Below the pieces are notes generated by a model. It had not been told where the DNA came from, searched no databases, and was given only the letters and a program-made list of their open reading frames with translations. Made by a program: the position numbers and the translations under genes. Below are positions 6,985 through 13,895 of a DNA stretch of 13,895 nt, one piece after another. Position 1 is the stretch's first letter; each line of letters starts with the position of its first letter. The DNA is from Lentzea aerocolonigenes (lineage in GTDB: Bacteria; Actinomycetota; Actinomycetes; Mycobacteriales; Pseudonocardiaceae). The stretch is taken from assembly GCF_000955955.1 (NCBI RefSeq), contig NZ_JYJG01000472.1:1-13895 (forward strand). Reading direction: 5' to 3'.

Positions 6985-6990
6985 GGAAGA
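6985..6990 (+). promoter_or_regulatory. Ribosome binding site of the SARP regulator
   Basis: GGAAGA lies 10 nt before GTG 7001. It favours that start over the in-frame GTG at 6968, which has no purine-rich sequence upstream; family members typically begin with a sequence like VRFGVLGP. Confidence 0.6.
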
Positions 6991-7000
6991 ATCCAGCACC

Positions 7001-9724
7001 GTGAGGTTCGGGGTGCTCGGTCCGGTGCTGGTCGGTGGCGTGGAGGTCGCCGCGCCACGTCAGCGCGCGCTACTGGCGATGCTCGTGCTGGACGCCGGGC
7101 GGATCGTGGGGCATGACCAGCTGATCGGCGGCTTGTACACCGAGCCGCCCTCGGGTGCGGCGAACGCGGTGCAGTCTCAGATCTCCCGGCTGCGCAAAAC
7201 CGTCCCCGGGCTGGTGATCGAGCATCATCCTGCCGGGTATCGCCTGGTCGCCGACCCGTCTGAGGTGGACTGGATCCTGTGCGCCGAGCTGCTCGGCGCC
7301 GGACGTGGCGCGCAGGCGCTGGCGTTGTGGCGTGGCCCGGCGCTGGCCGATGTCGAGGCGCCGTTCGCCGATGCCGCGCGCCGTCGTCTGGAGGAGGTGT
7401 TCGTCAGCTGCGTGGTGTCCGGCGGGAGCACCCACGATCTGCGCGCACTGCTGGCACAGCACCCGTTGCGGGAGGACGTGCGGGCGGCGTTGATGCGCGC
7501 GCTGCACCGCGACGGCCGGCAGACCGAGGCGCTGGAGGTGTTCGCACAGGGGCGGGAGCTGCTGGCCGGCGAGCTCGGGGTCGATCCCTCCCCCGTGCTC
7601 GCCGCCGCGCACCTGGAGGTGTTGAGGGCCGAGGCGCCGCACCGGGGTGTGCCGGCGCAGCTCACCAGCTTCGTCGGCCGCGACGAGGACCTGCGGCGGG
7701 TGGTGAAGTGGCTGCAGGAGAACCGGCTGGTCACGCTCATCGGTCCCGGTGGTACCGGCAAGACCCGGCTGGCGGTCGAGGTCGGGCACCGCGAGCCGGG
7801 CGAGGTGGCGTTCGTCGACCTCAGTGCCACGACCGATGTCGCGCGGGCGTTGCTCGACGGTGTCGGCGTGCGCGAAGCCGGGTTGCTGCCCGCGGGCGCC
7901 GTCGGTGTCGAGGAGAGGCTGATCGCGGCGCTGGCCAGCCGCAACGCGCTGCTGATCGTCGACAACTGCGAGCACGTCGTCGACGAGGCCGCGCGGGTGC
8001 TCGGTGCCGTGCTGGCGAGGTGCCCGGACGTGCGGGTGCTCGCCACCAGCCGGGAACCGCTCGGCATCACCGGTGAATCACTCAGCCCGGTCGCCGCGCT
8101 CGACGACGACGCCGCGGTGAGGCTGTTCCTCGACCGCGCCCAAGCCGTCAAACCCGGCTTCACCGCGGACCACGACGTCATCGCGGACGTGTGCCGCAGG
8201 TTGGACGGGATCGCGCTCGCCATCGAACTCGCCGCCGCACGCGTCCGGTCACTCCCCCTCGGCGAGATCACCGCCCGCCTCGATGACCGGTTCCGGTTGC
8301 TGTCCAGGGGAAGCCGTACCGCCGCGCCCCGGCACCGCACGTTGCACGCGGTCGTCGAGTGGAGCTGGGACCTGCTCACCGAGACCGAACGCGATCTCGC
8401 CGCGCGCTTCACCGTCTTCCACGGCAGCGCCGGCCTCCAGGCCGCCGTGGACGTCACCTCCTCCGATGTCGACACGCTGACCTCGCTGGTCGACAAGTCG
8501 CTCATCGAGGTCACCGGCGACCGCTACCGGATGCTCGACACGATCCGGGCGTTCTGCTCGACCCACGCACCCGACCTCGCGGACCGTCACGCCCGCTGGT
8601 TCCTCGACCTGGCGCAGGCGGCGGAACCGCACCTGCGGGCCCACGACCAGGTCGAGTGGCTGCGCGGTCTCGCGCAGGACCACGACAACCTCGTCGCCGC
8701 AGTCGGGTGGGCCACCGCGAACGACGTCGATCTCGCGTTGGAACTGGTCGCGGCGCTGGCCACCTACTACTGGTGCCGTGGCCTGCGCACCGAGGCCGCT
8801 CAGCAGGCCGATGCCGTGCTGCGCGCGTGCGGCGAGACGGTGCCGCGGGGGCGGGAGCAGGAGTACGCGCTGTGCCTGCTGATCGCGTGGCCGGTCGCGA
8901 CGGGCGACCAGACCGCGCGGATCCGGCAGGCGGACGCGTTGCTGGCCACGTTCGACGCGCCGCCGCGCTATCCGATCATGACGATGATGTGGGGCATGGC
9001 GCTGGGCGCGCCCGAGGACGAGTCGGAGATCTGGCACCGCCGCAACCGGCTGCTCGGCGACGACCCGTGGAGCATCGCGCTCGCCCTGGTCGGTGACGGC
9101 CTGGTCAAACGGATGGAAGGCGACCCGGCGGCCGGTGCGGAGCTGCTGCGGCAGGGGGCGGCGGCGTTCGGGCAGGCCGGTGACCGGTGGGGTGCGGCGC
9201 TGGCGTTCAACCAGCTCGGCGAGATCGCGCTGGCCGCGGGCGACAACGCGGGCGCGCTGGCGCACGTCGAACGCGCCCGGCAGCTGCTCGACGAGCTCGG
9301 TGCCACCGAGGACACCGCGGAAGCCGTCGTCGGACGAGGCCACGCGAAGCTCGCGGCAGGTGACGCGGAGGGGGCGAAGGCCGATTTCGACCTCGCGCTG
9401 ACGCTGGCCCGGCGGGCCGGCGCGCAGGTCGTTCAGGCCGGCGCGCACCTGGGACTGGCCGAGCTGGCGAGGCTCGCCGGTGACCACGTCCTGGCCGGCG
9501 CGGAGTGCGACCAGGCGTGGGCGCTCACCCCCGGCGGCTGGTACGGGCCGGACGAGATGCGCTGCCACATCGCGCTGGAACGCGGCCGGATCGCGAAGAC
9601 CGCGGGCTCGGCCGAGCAGGCCCGCGCGCACTTCGAGGAAGCTCTGCGGCGGGCCGTGAAGCAGCGCAACCTGCTAACCGAGACCGCCGTGCGCGCGGAA
9701 CTCGACGCCCTAGCCGCGCCTTGA
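7001..9724 (+). CDS. SARP/AfsR-type transcriptional regulator (winged helix, BTAD, NB-ARC-like ATPase, TPR-like tail)
   Basis: This 907-residue cytoplasmic regulator has four parts. Residues 1-90 are an OmpR-like winged helix beginning FGVLGP, with NAVQSQISRLRK as the recognition-helix region. Residues about 91-210 are a bacterial transcriptional activation domain with LWRGPAL, HPLRED and ELGVDPSPVL. Residues about 218-500 are an AAA/NB-ARC-like (STAND) ATPase with Walker A GPGGTGKT (248-255), Walker B LLIVDNCEHV (D321), ATSREPLG and LDGIALAIELAAARV. The remainder, to 907, is helical and TPR-like. Such proteins activate secondary-metabolite or developmental genes, often in response to a ligand or protein partner; the target here is unknown. 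The BTAD seems about ten residues shorter than usual between RRRLEEV and HPLRED. No biosynthetic cluster is present in the window, and the adjacent VWA gene is its most obvious candidate target. Two CTA codons lie near the 3' end, where the HEAT-like gene overlaps antisense. Confidence 0.92.
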   Translation: MRFGVLGPVLVGGVEVAAPRQRALLAMLVLDAGRIVGHDQLIGGLYTEPPSGAANAVQSQISRLRKTVPGLVIEHHPAGYRLVADPSEVDWILCAELLGAGRGAQALALWRGPALADVEAPFADAARRRLEEVFVSCVVSGGSTHDLRALLAQHPLREDVRAALMRALHRDGRQTEALEVFAQGRELLAGELGVDPSPVLAAAHLEVLRAEAPHRGVPAQLTSFVGRDEDLRRVVKWLQENRLVTLIGPGGTGKTRLAVEVGHREPGEVAFVDLSATTDVARALLDGVGVREAGLLPAGAVGVEERLIAALASRNALLIVDNCEHVVDEAARVLGAVLARCPDVRVLATSREPLGITGESLSPVAALDDDAAVRLFLDRAQAVKPGFTADHDVIADVCRRLDGIALAIELAAARVRSLPLGEITARLDDRFRLLSRGSRTAAPRHRTLHAVVEWSWDLLTETERDLAARFTVFHGSAGLQAAVDVTSSDVDTLTSLVDKSLIEVTGDRYRMLDTIRAFCSTHAPDLADRHARWFLDLAQAAEPHLRAHDQVEWLRGLAQDHDNLVAAVGWATANDVDLALELVAALATYYWCRGLRTEAAQQADAVLRACGETVPRGREQEYALCLLIAWPVATGDQTARIRQADALLATFDAPPRYPIMTMMWGMALGAPEDESEIWHRRNRLLGDDPWSIALALVGDGLVKRMEGDPAAGAELLRQGAAAFGQAGDRWGAALAFNQLGEIALAAGDNAGALAHVERARQLLDELGATEDTAEAVVGRGHAKLAAGDAEGAKADFDLALTLARRAGAQVVQAGAHLGLAELARLAGDHVLAGAECDQAWALTPGGWYGPDEMRCHIALERGRIAKTAGSAEQARAHFEEALRRAVKQRNLLTETAVRAELDALAAP

Positions 9725-10406
9725 TCCGCCGCCACCACAACCACGCCGGCAGCTTGTGGTGGGAGATGAACGTCCACAGGTCGTCCTCGGCCACCTCGTT
9801 CGGATGCCGGCGCAGCACCTCCAGGCACTCGCGCGACACCACCCCGTGCAGCCGCGCCACGTGCGCCAGCGCCGTGGCGCCGTGGTGGCGGACCTCGATG
9901 CGGTTGTGGTCCAACGCGCGCGCGACCCGTGCCAGCGTCACCCACGGGTCCGGGTAGGACAGCGACAGGCCGATGACCGAGATGCCGACCATGTCCTCGC
10001 CGCGGTCGAACGCCGCGTCGACCTCCTCAGGCCGATCGGTGCCCATCAGGGCGGAGAAGTCGCGCCAGTTCATGCCCTCACCACGCGTCGCACGGTCCAG
10101 CAGGAACCGCTGCCTGCCGTCGGAACGCTCACCGGTGCGCTCCCAGTCCGCGGCTAAGTAGCGCCACACCGCCGCGGTGTCCGCGCGTGAGGTCGAGGCC
10201 AGGATCCGGCACAGCTCCAGCACGTGCTCCGGTTCGCTCGCCTCGGCGAGCTCGCCCAGCACTCCCGGCGGGCGGCCCAGGTCGTTCCACGCCAGCCACG
10301 CCAGCGTCGGCACCTCGTCGACGGACACCCAGCCGTCCGCGCCGCCCCTGCCGATCTCGGCAGGCGTCAGCGAGGCCCGATAGCGGGCGTGTTCGATCGG
10401 GATCAC
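9525..10406 (-). CDS. HEAT-like helical protein of unknown function, with antisense read-through tail
   Basis: The frame gives 293 residues. Residues 1-227 look like a real soluble protein. Residues about 152-213 have the helical pattern of HEAT-like repeats (PDPWVTLARVARAL, EVRHHGATALAHVARLHG, CLEVLRRHPNEVAEDDLWTF), resembling HEAT-type proteins often found near polymorphic toxins. I do not recognise a precise family and assign no function. From residue 228 the frame runs 200 nt antisense into the SARP gene, as an Arg/Ala/Ser/Pro-rich tail that looks non-coding. A TAG at 9712-9710, one frame away, would end the protein just after KAR, so the natural C-terminus is probably near 9710. GTG 10406 begins one base after the stop codon of the ABC ATPase gene, so translation is coupled to the transporter operon. 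A longer start at 10451 would overlap the ATPase gene and is less likely. Confidence 0.68.
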   Translation of the reverse strand: MIPIEHARYRASLTPAEIGRGGADGWVSVDEVPTLAWLAWNDLGRPPGVLGELAEASEPEHVLELCRILASTSRADTAAVWRYLAADWERTGERSDGRQRFLLDRATRGEGMNWRDFSALMGTDRPEEVDAAFDRGEDMVGISVIGLSLSYPDPWVTLARVARALDHNRIEVRHHGATALAHVARLHGVVSRECLEVLRRHPNEVAEDDLWTFISHHKLPAWLWWRRIKARLGRRVPRARRSRLAGCAASRPAAELPRSARGPARPSPRSSRSGRVPARCGSASRPARTSRRG

Positions 10407-10407
10407 G

Positions 10408-11931
10408 TCAGACCTGAGGTACCGCGCGCAGCAACGCACGCGTGTAGTCATGAGACGGGTTGAGCAGCACTTGTTCCACCGAGCCTTGTTCCACGATCTT
10501 CCCCTGATGCATCACCGCGACCCGATCGGCGATCTGCCACGCCAGCCCGAGGTCGTGCGTGATGATCAATGAAGCAAGGCCCAGCTCACGCCGCAACCGG
10601 AGCAGCAACGCCACGATCTCTCCGCGCACCGAGGCGTCGAGCGACGCGACGGGTTCGTCGGCGACCAGCAGACGGGGTTGCAGCACCAGCGCTCCGGCGA
10701 TCACCACCCGCTGCTGCTGACCCCCGGACAACTCGTGCGGAAGAGCCTCCAGGTAGAGGCTCGCCGGCCTCAGTTCCGCACGCTCGACAGCGGCCGTGAC
10801 CAGCGATTCCTCGTCGCCGGGAATGCCGTGGACCCGCAGTCCCTCTGCGACCGCGTCGAGCACCTTGTGCCGCGGGTTCAGGGCACTCGCCGGGTCCTGC
10901 AGAACCAGCTGCACCTGCCGCCGGAACGCCTTGAGCGCCTTGCCTTTCCTGGGCACCTCGACGCCGTCGAAGATCACCCGACCGGAGGACGGTTTCCGCA
11001 GGCCCATTATGGTACGGGCCAGTGTCGTTTTGCCGGATCCGGACTGCCCGACCAGCGCCACGATCTCGCCGCGGCCGATCGTCAGGTCCACCCCGTCGAC
11101 CGCGCGCGTCCGGCCGTAGTCGACCTTGACCTCGCGCACCTCCAGCAGCGGTGCCGAGGGCTCCGCGGGCTCGGTCCAGCGGTGCGCGGGGTCGCCGATC
11201 ACCGGGAACGCCGCCGTCAGCGCCGCGGTGTGCGGGTGCCGCGGGTTGGCGATGACGTCGCGGGTGCTGCCGCGCTCGACGACCTGGCCGCGGTACATCA
11301 CGGCCAGGTCGTCGCACGTCTCGGCGAGCACCGACAGGTCGTGGCTGATCATCAGCAGGCCCAGGTCCTGCTCGGCGACCAGGCGCTTCATCACCTTCAG
11401 CACCTGCGCCTGCACCACCACGTCCAGCGCCGTCGTCGGTTCGTCGGCGATGACCAGCCGCGGGCCACAAGCAAGGGCCATCGCGATCATGACCCGCTGC
11501 TTCTGGCCCCCGGAGAGCTCATGGGGATAGGCGCGCGCCTTGTCCTTCGGCAGTTCCACCTGGTCGAGCAGCTCGTCGACGCTGCCGTTCGTGCCGTGCA
11601 GGCGCATCGGCTCGGCGATCTGGTCGCCGACGCGCCGCACCGGGTTGAGCGAGTGCATCGCGCCCTGGAACACGATCGACGCCGACGCCCACCGCACCGC
11701 CCGCAGCTTCCCCCACGACATCGTCCGCACGTCGTCACCGTCGAGCAGGATCTCGCCGCCGACCCGCGCGGTCCTGGGCAGCAGCCGCAGCACCGACATC
11801 GCCACCGTCGACTTGCCCGACCCCGACTCACCCGCGAGCCCGAGCGTCTGACCGGGCGCGAGCAGCAGGCTCACGTCGTCGACCACACGCTTGTGCCCGT
11901 AGTGGACGGTGAGGTTCTTCAACTCCAGCAT
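10408..11931 (-). CDS. Peptide/nickel-type ABC transporter ATPase, two nucleotide-binding domains in one chain (DppD-DppF fusion)
   Basis: This 507-residue cytoplasmic protein powers a Dpp/Opp-family importer. NBD1 (about 1-250) has Walker A GESGSGKST (34-42), Q-loop Q89, signature LSGGQ (139-143), Walker B LVIADE with E164 and switch H197. NBD2 (about 260-507) has GQSGSGKTT (295-303), Q345, LSGGQ (401-405), LLVADE with E426 and H459. Both sites look competent. Each half ends with the NPxHxYT/NPRHPHT motif typical of oligopeptide-transporter ATPases. Many systems encode the two ATPases separately; the fused form is common in actinobacteria. ATG 11931 has AGAGG six bases upstream, overlapping the end of the permease gene. 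The substrate (peptide, metal complex, sugar or other) cannot be inferred from the ATPase. Confidence 0.95.
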   Translation of the reverse strand: MLELKNLTVHYGHKRVVDDVSLLLAPGQTLGLAGESGSGKSTVAMSVLRLLPRTARVGGEILLDGDDVRTMSWGKLRAVRWASASIVFQGAMHSLNPVRRVGDQIAEPMRLHGTNGSVDELLDQVELPKDKARAYPHELSGGQKQRVMIAMALACGPRLVIADEPTTALDVVVQAQVLKVMKRLVAEQDLGLLMISHDLSVLAETCDDLAVMYRGQVVERGSTRDVIANPRHPHTAALTAAFPVIGDPAHRWTEPAEPSAPLLEVREVKVDYGRTRAVDGVDLTIGRGEIVALVGQSGSGKTTLARTIMGLRKPSSGRVIFDGVEVPRKGKALKAFRRQVQLVLQDPASALNPRHKVLDAVAEGLRVHGIPGDEESLVTAAVERAELRPASLYLEALPHELSGGQQQRVVIAGALVLQPRLLVADEPVASLDASVRGEIVALLLRLRRELGLASLIITHDLGLAWQIADRVAVMHQGKIVEQGSVEQVLLNPSHDYTRALLRAVPQV

Positions 11932-11934
11932 CGG

Positions 11935-12753
11935 CTACCTCTTCGGCGTCACAACGGCTTCGAGGGCGCGCCCGACGAGCGTGAACGCCAGCACCACCAC
12001 CACGATCGCGACACCGGGCGGCAACAGGAACCACCACGCCCGCTGCGGCACCGCCCCGTGCAGCTGCGCCTGGTGCAGGATCGCGCCCCACGAGATCCGG
12101 GTCGGATCACCCAGCCCGAGAAACGCCAGCGTCGACTCCATCACGATCGCCGACGCCACCGCCAGCGTCGCGTTGACCAGCACCAACGGCACCACCGACG
12201 GCAGCACGTGCCGCCCGATCACATGCGCGTGCCCGCCACCGAGCGCCCGCGCCCGCTCCACGAACGGCCGCGCCTCGATCGTCAGCGTCTGCGCCCGCAC
12301 CATCCGCGCCGTCGACGGCCAGCTCGTCAGCGCGATCGCCAGCACGATCGTCCCCAGTCCCCGCGGCAGCACCGTCGACAACGCGATCGCCAGCACCAAT
12401 GCGGGCAGCACCAGGAAGAAGTCCGTGACCCGCAGCAACGCGCCCGCCACCAGACCGCCGAAATGACCGCTCAGAATCCCGACCAGAGCACCGATGCCCA
12501 CCGCGAGCACCGCTGCCGTGAGCCCCACGAACAACGACGTCCCCGCGCCCTGCACCATCAGCAGCGCCACCGACCGCCCAGTGTGGTCCGTGCCCAGCCA
12601 GTACTCGGCGCCAGGAGACTGCCACGGGGCAGCGGTCACGCGCGTGACGTCCAACGCGTCCGCCGAGATCAGCAACGGCCCGATGACGGCGACCAGCGCC
12701 GCGACCACCAGGACCGCCGCACCGGCCACACCAGCCCGGTCGAACCTGCTCAT
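11935..12753 (-). CDS. Peptide/nickel-type ABC transporter permease (DppC-like)
   Basis: This 272-residue inner-membrane protein has about six transmembrane segments, the first at residues 10-30. Family marks of the DppC/OppC subunit are WLGTDHTGR (52-60) in the periplasmic-side N-terminal region, the EAA-like coupling loop FVERARALGGGHAHVIGRHVLP (read from 164), STLAFLGLGDP (207-217) and WWFLLPPG (240-247). It pairs with the DppB-like subunit and docks on the fused ATPase. ATG 12753 overlaps the stop of the upstream permease in an ATGA arrangement. Its stop lies 3 nt from the ATPase start, so all three genes are translationally coupled. Confidence 0.94.
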   Translation of the reverse strand: MSRFDRAGVAGAAVLVVAALVAVIGPLLISADALDVTRVTAAPWQSPGAEYWLGTDHTGRSVALLMVQGAGTSLFVGLTAAVLAVGIGALVGILSGHFGGLVAGALLRVTDFFLVLPALVLAIALSTVLPRGLGTIVLAIALTSWPSTARMVRAQTLTIEARPFVERARALGGGHAHVIGRHVLPSVVPLVLVNATLAVASAIVMESTLAFLGLGDPTRISWGAILHQAQLHGAVPQRAWWFLLPPGVAIVVVVLAFTLVGRALEAVVTPKR

Positions 12754-13700
12754 ACGACCTTCACCCGCGGATCGAGGACCCCGTACAGCAGGTCGGCCAG
12801 CAAGTTCATCACCACGACCGCGCTCGCCGTGAACACCAGCAACCCCTGCAGCAGGAAGTAGTCCGGCCCGGTCAGCGCGTCGTAGAACAACAACCCCAGC
12901 CCCGGCCAGGAGAACACCGTCTCCGTGGTGATCGCCCCGGCCACCACCAGCCCGAACCGCAGGAACACCAGCGTGATCGCCGGCAACACCGCGTTCGGCA
13001 CCGCGTGCCGGCGGCGCACCAGGTCGTCGCGCAACCCCTTCGCGCGAGCGGTGACGAGGTACGGCGCGTGCATCTCCTCCAGCAACGACGACCGCATCAC
13101 CAGCATGTACTCCGCGCACACCACCGCGACCAGCGTCACCGACGGCAGCACCAGGTGATGGGCGACGTCGAGGGCCTGCGAGACGAAGTCCGGCGCGGTG
13201 TCGGTGTCGCGCATGCCCCGCGACGGGAACAGGTCTCCCGTCACCATCATCAGCAGCATGCCGAGCCAGAACGTCGGCACCGCCCACAACGTCAGCGACA
13301 CCCCCGTCGCGGCCCGGTCGAACGCCGAGTCACGACGCCACGCCGCCCGCACCCCGAGCCACAGCCCCAGCCCCACCGCGATCAGCGTCGACGTGCCGAC
13401 CAGCAGCAACGTCGGGCCGAGGCGTTCGGCGATCACGTCGGCCACCGGGCGGCGGAACGTGAACGACGTGCCGAGATCACCGCGCAGCAGCGAGGTGACG
13501 TAGCTCCAGAACTGCTCGTGCAGCGGACGGTCCAGGCCGAACTGCGAGCGCAGTTCGGCCTGCATCGCCGCCGTCGTCGGCCGCCCGCGCGTCATCGACA
13601 CCACGGGGTCGCCGGGCACCACCCGGAACAGGAAGAAGCCCAGCACCGCCACCATCACCAGGCTGAGCGCGGCACCACCGAGCCGACCGGCCAGTCGCAC
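12750..13700 (-). CDS. Peptide/nickel-type ABC transporter permease (DppB-like)
   Basis: This 316-residue membrane protein has an N-terminal transmembrane helix carrying FFLFRVVPGDPV, the DppB/OppB signature, then GLDRPLHEQFWSYV and RGDLGTSF before the main membrane domain. The coupling (EAA) loop YLVTARAKGL starts at residue 214 and runs to AVPNAVLP. The C-terminal part, ending LLYGVLDPRVKVV, is also typical (LDPRV motif). GTG 13700 follows directly on the stop codon of the preceding gene (TAG 13703-13701) with no gap. It is the first of two permease genes, overlapping the second by 4 nt. Confidence 0.94.
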   Translation of the reverse strand: MRLAGRLGGAALSLVMVAVLGFFLFRVVPGDPVVSMTRGRPTTAAMQAELRSQFGLDRPLHEQFWSYVTSLLRGDLGTSFTFRRPVADVIAERLGPTLLLVGTSTLIAVGLGLWLGVRAAWRRDSAFDRAATGVSLTLWAVPTFWLGMLLMMVTGDLFPSRGMRDTDTAPDFVSQALDVAHHLVLPSVTLVAVVCAEYMLVMRSSLLEEMHAPYLVTARAKGLRDDLVRRRHAVPNAVLPAITLVFLRFGLVVAGAITTETVFSWPGLGLLFYDALTGPDYFLLQGLLVFTASAVVVMNLLADLLYGVLDPRVKVV

Positions 13701-13895
13701 CTACTCGCGCTCCCCTGCCGTGGCCTTGCGCCGCCGTGTGTAGACCACGATCGCCAGCACCAATGAGCCGATCGCCGCGCCCATCAGCGCGAACCCGTTC
13801 CACCTGCTGCCCGGCGGCTGCGCGGCCCGCGCGGCGGGTACGGCGCCGTAGTAGCCCCACATGCCGTTCTGCGCCATGATCACGCCACCCTGCGC
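13701..13895 (-). CDS. C-terminal fragment of a membrane-anchored protein, possibly the transporter's solute-binding protein (5' end outside window)
   Basis: The frame is open from the window edge to TAG 13703-13701. It gives about 64 residues: AQGGVIMAQNGMWGYYGAVPAARAAQPPGSRW, then a hydrophobic helix GFALMGAAIGSLVLAIVVY followed by TRRRKATAGERE. A transmembrane helix followed by positive charges at the very end means a type I C-terminal anchor with the body outside the cell. Its position as the gene before the DppB permease, with zero spacing, suggests the extracellular solute-binding subunit. No solute-binding motif is visible in the fragment, so this rests on context. In-frame GTG 13883 and ATG 13877 could start a separate 60-residue protein, but the open frame through the edge and the extracellular-looking upstream residues favour a longer gene. 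Confidence 0.55.
   Translation of the reverse strand, partial: AQGGVIMAQNGMWGYYGAVPAARAAQPPGSRWNGFALMGAAIGSLVLAIVVYTRRRKATAGERE

Larger units (their letters stand above)
6837..7000. promoter_or_regulatory. Divergent promoter region between VWA gene and SARP regulator
   Basis: This 164-bp non-coding stretch separates two divergent starts. It is GC-rich except for an AT-richer island at about 6917-6945 (containing tttgcatagatagaag), the most promoter-like part. GTTCG (6859-6863) and CGAAC (6872-6876) form a short inverted repeat in the VWA leader. No clear -35/-10 pair and no tandem SARP-type heptamer repeats were recognised by eye. Regulation of the VWA gene by its divergent neighbour is plausible from the arrangement only. 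Confidence 0.4.

Noticed and set aside
10678..12861. Long plus-strand open frame opposite the ABC ATPase and permease
   Set aside because: Arg, His, Gln and Pro-rich shadow. The opposite strand encodes complete, recognisable transporter proteins.
1..13895. Search for tRNA, rRNA, CRISPR arrays, transposases, attachment sites and toxin-antitoxin pairs
   Set aside because: None was recognised; the window is densely packed with ordinary chromosomal protein genes.

Overview
The window comes from a high-GC actinomycete. GC-rich third codon positions, frequent GTG and TTG starts, a SARP/AfsR-type regulator, a GlxA-like AraC regulator and split LigD proteins all fit Actinomycetia. A Pseudonocardiales-like genome (Lentzea, Saccharothrix, Amycolatopsis type) is my inference, not something shown by a marker gene. 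The DNA is almost fully coding. No RNA gene, insertion sequence, CRISPR array or phage gene was seen.

Left end, plus strand (1-2592): the 3' part of a LigD-type ATP-dependent DNA ligase overlaps a stand-alone LigD-type polymerase/primase by 11 nt. Together they form the split LigD module of bacterial non-homologous end joining. A tandem-duplicated GrpB-family (UPF0157) protein follows 33 nt later in the same orientation.

Middle left (2607-4651): two minus-strand genes, a GlxA/FtrA-like AraC regulator and a small probably exported protein of unknown function. The small gene's N-terminal signal/transmembrane coding sequence lies in a different frame from its body, so it looks frameshifted. A small cupin gene is divergent from the regulator and probably a target or partner of it. 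A strong GC-rich hairpin closes the convergent cupin/VWA junction.

Centre (4689-9724): a 715-residue secreted protein (signal peptide, VWA domain with intact MIDAS and an internal calcium-loop-like insert, two PKD-like domains, cysteine-bearing C-terminal domain) is transcribed divergently from a 907-residue SARP/BTAD regulator with an NB-ARC-type ATPase and TPR-like tail. They share a 164-bp promoter region.

Right end, minus strand (9525-13895): a tightly packed peptide/nickel-type (Dpp/Opp) ABC importer operon. In transcription order it holds the C-terminal membrane anchor of a protein cut by the window edge (possibly the solute-binding protein), a DppB-like permease, a DppC-like permease, a single-chain double ATPase (DppD-DppF fusion) and a HEAT-like helical protein. 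The last gene reads 200 nt antisense into the 3' end of the SARP regulator, probably through loss of its original stop.

I see no clear new multi-gene system. The points most worth a second look are the tandem GrpB gene behind the NHEJ pair, the divergent VWA/SARP pair, the HEAT-like gene coupled to the ABC operon, the two probable frame disruptions and the C-terminally anchored first protein of the transporter operon.
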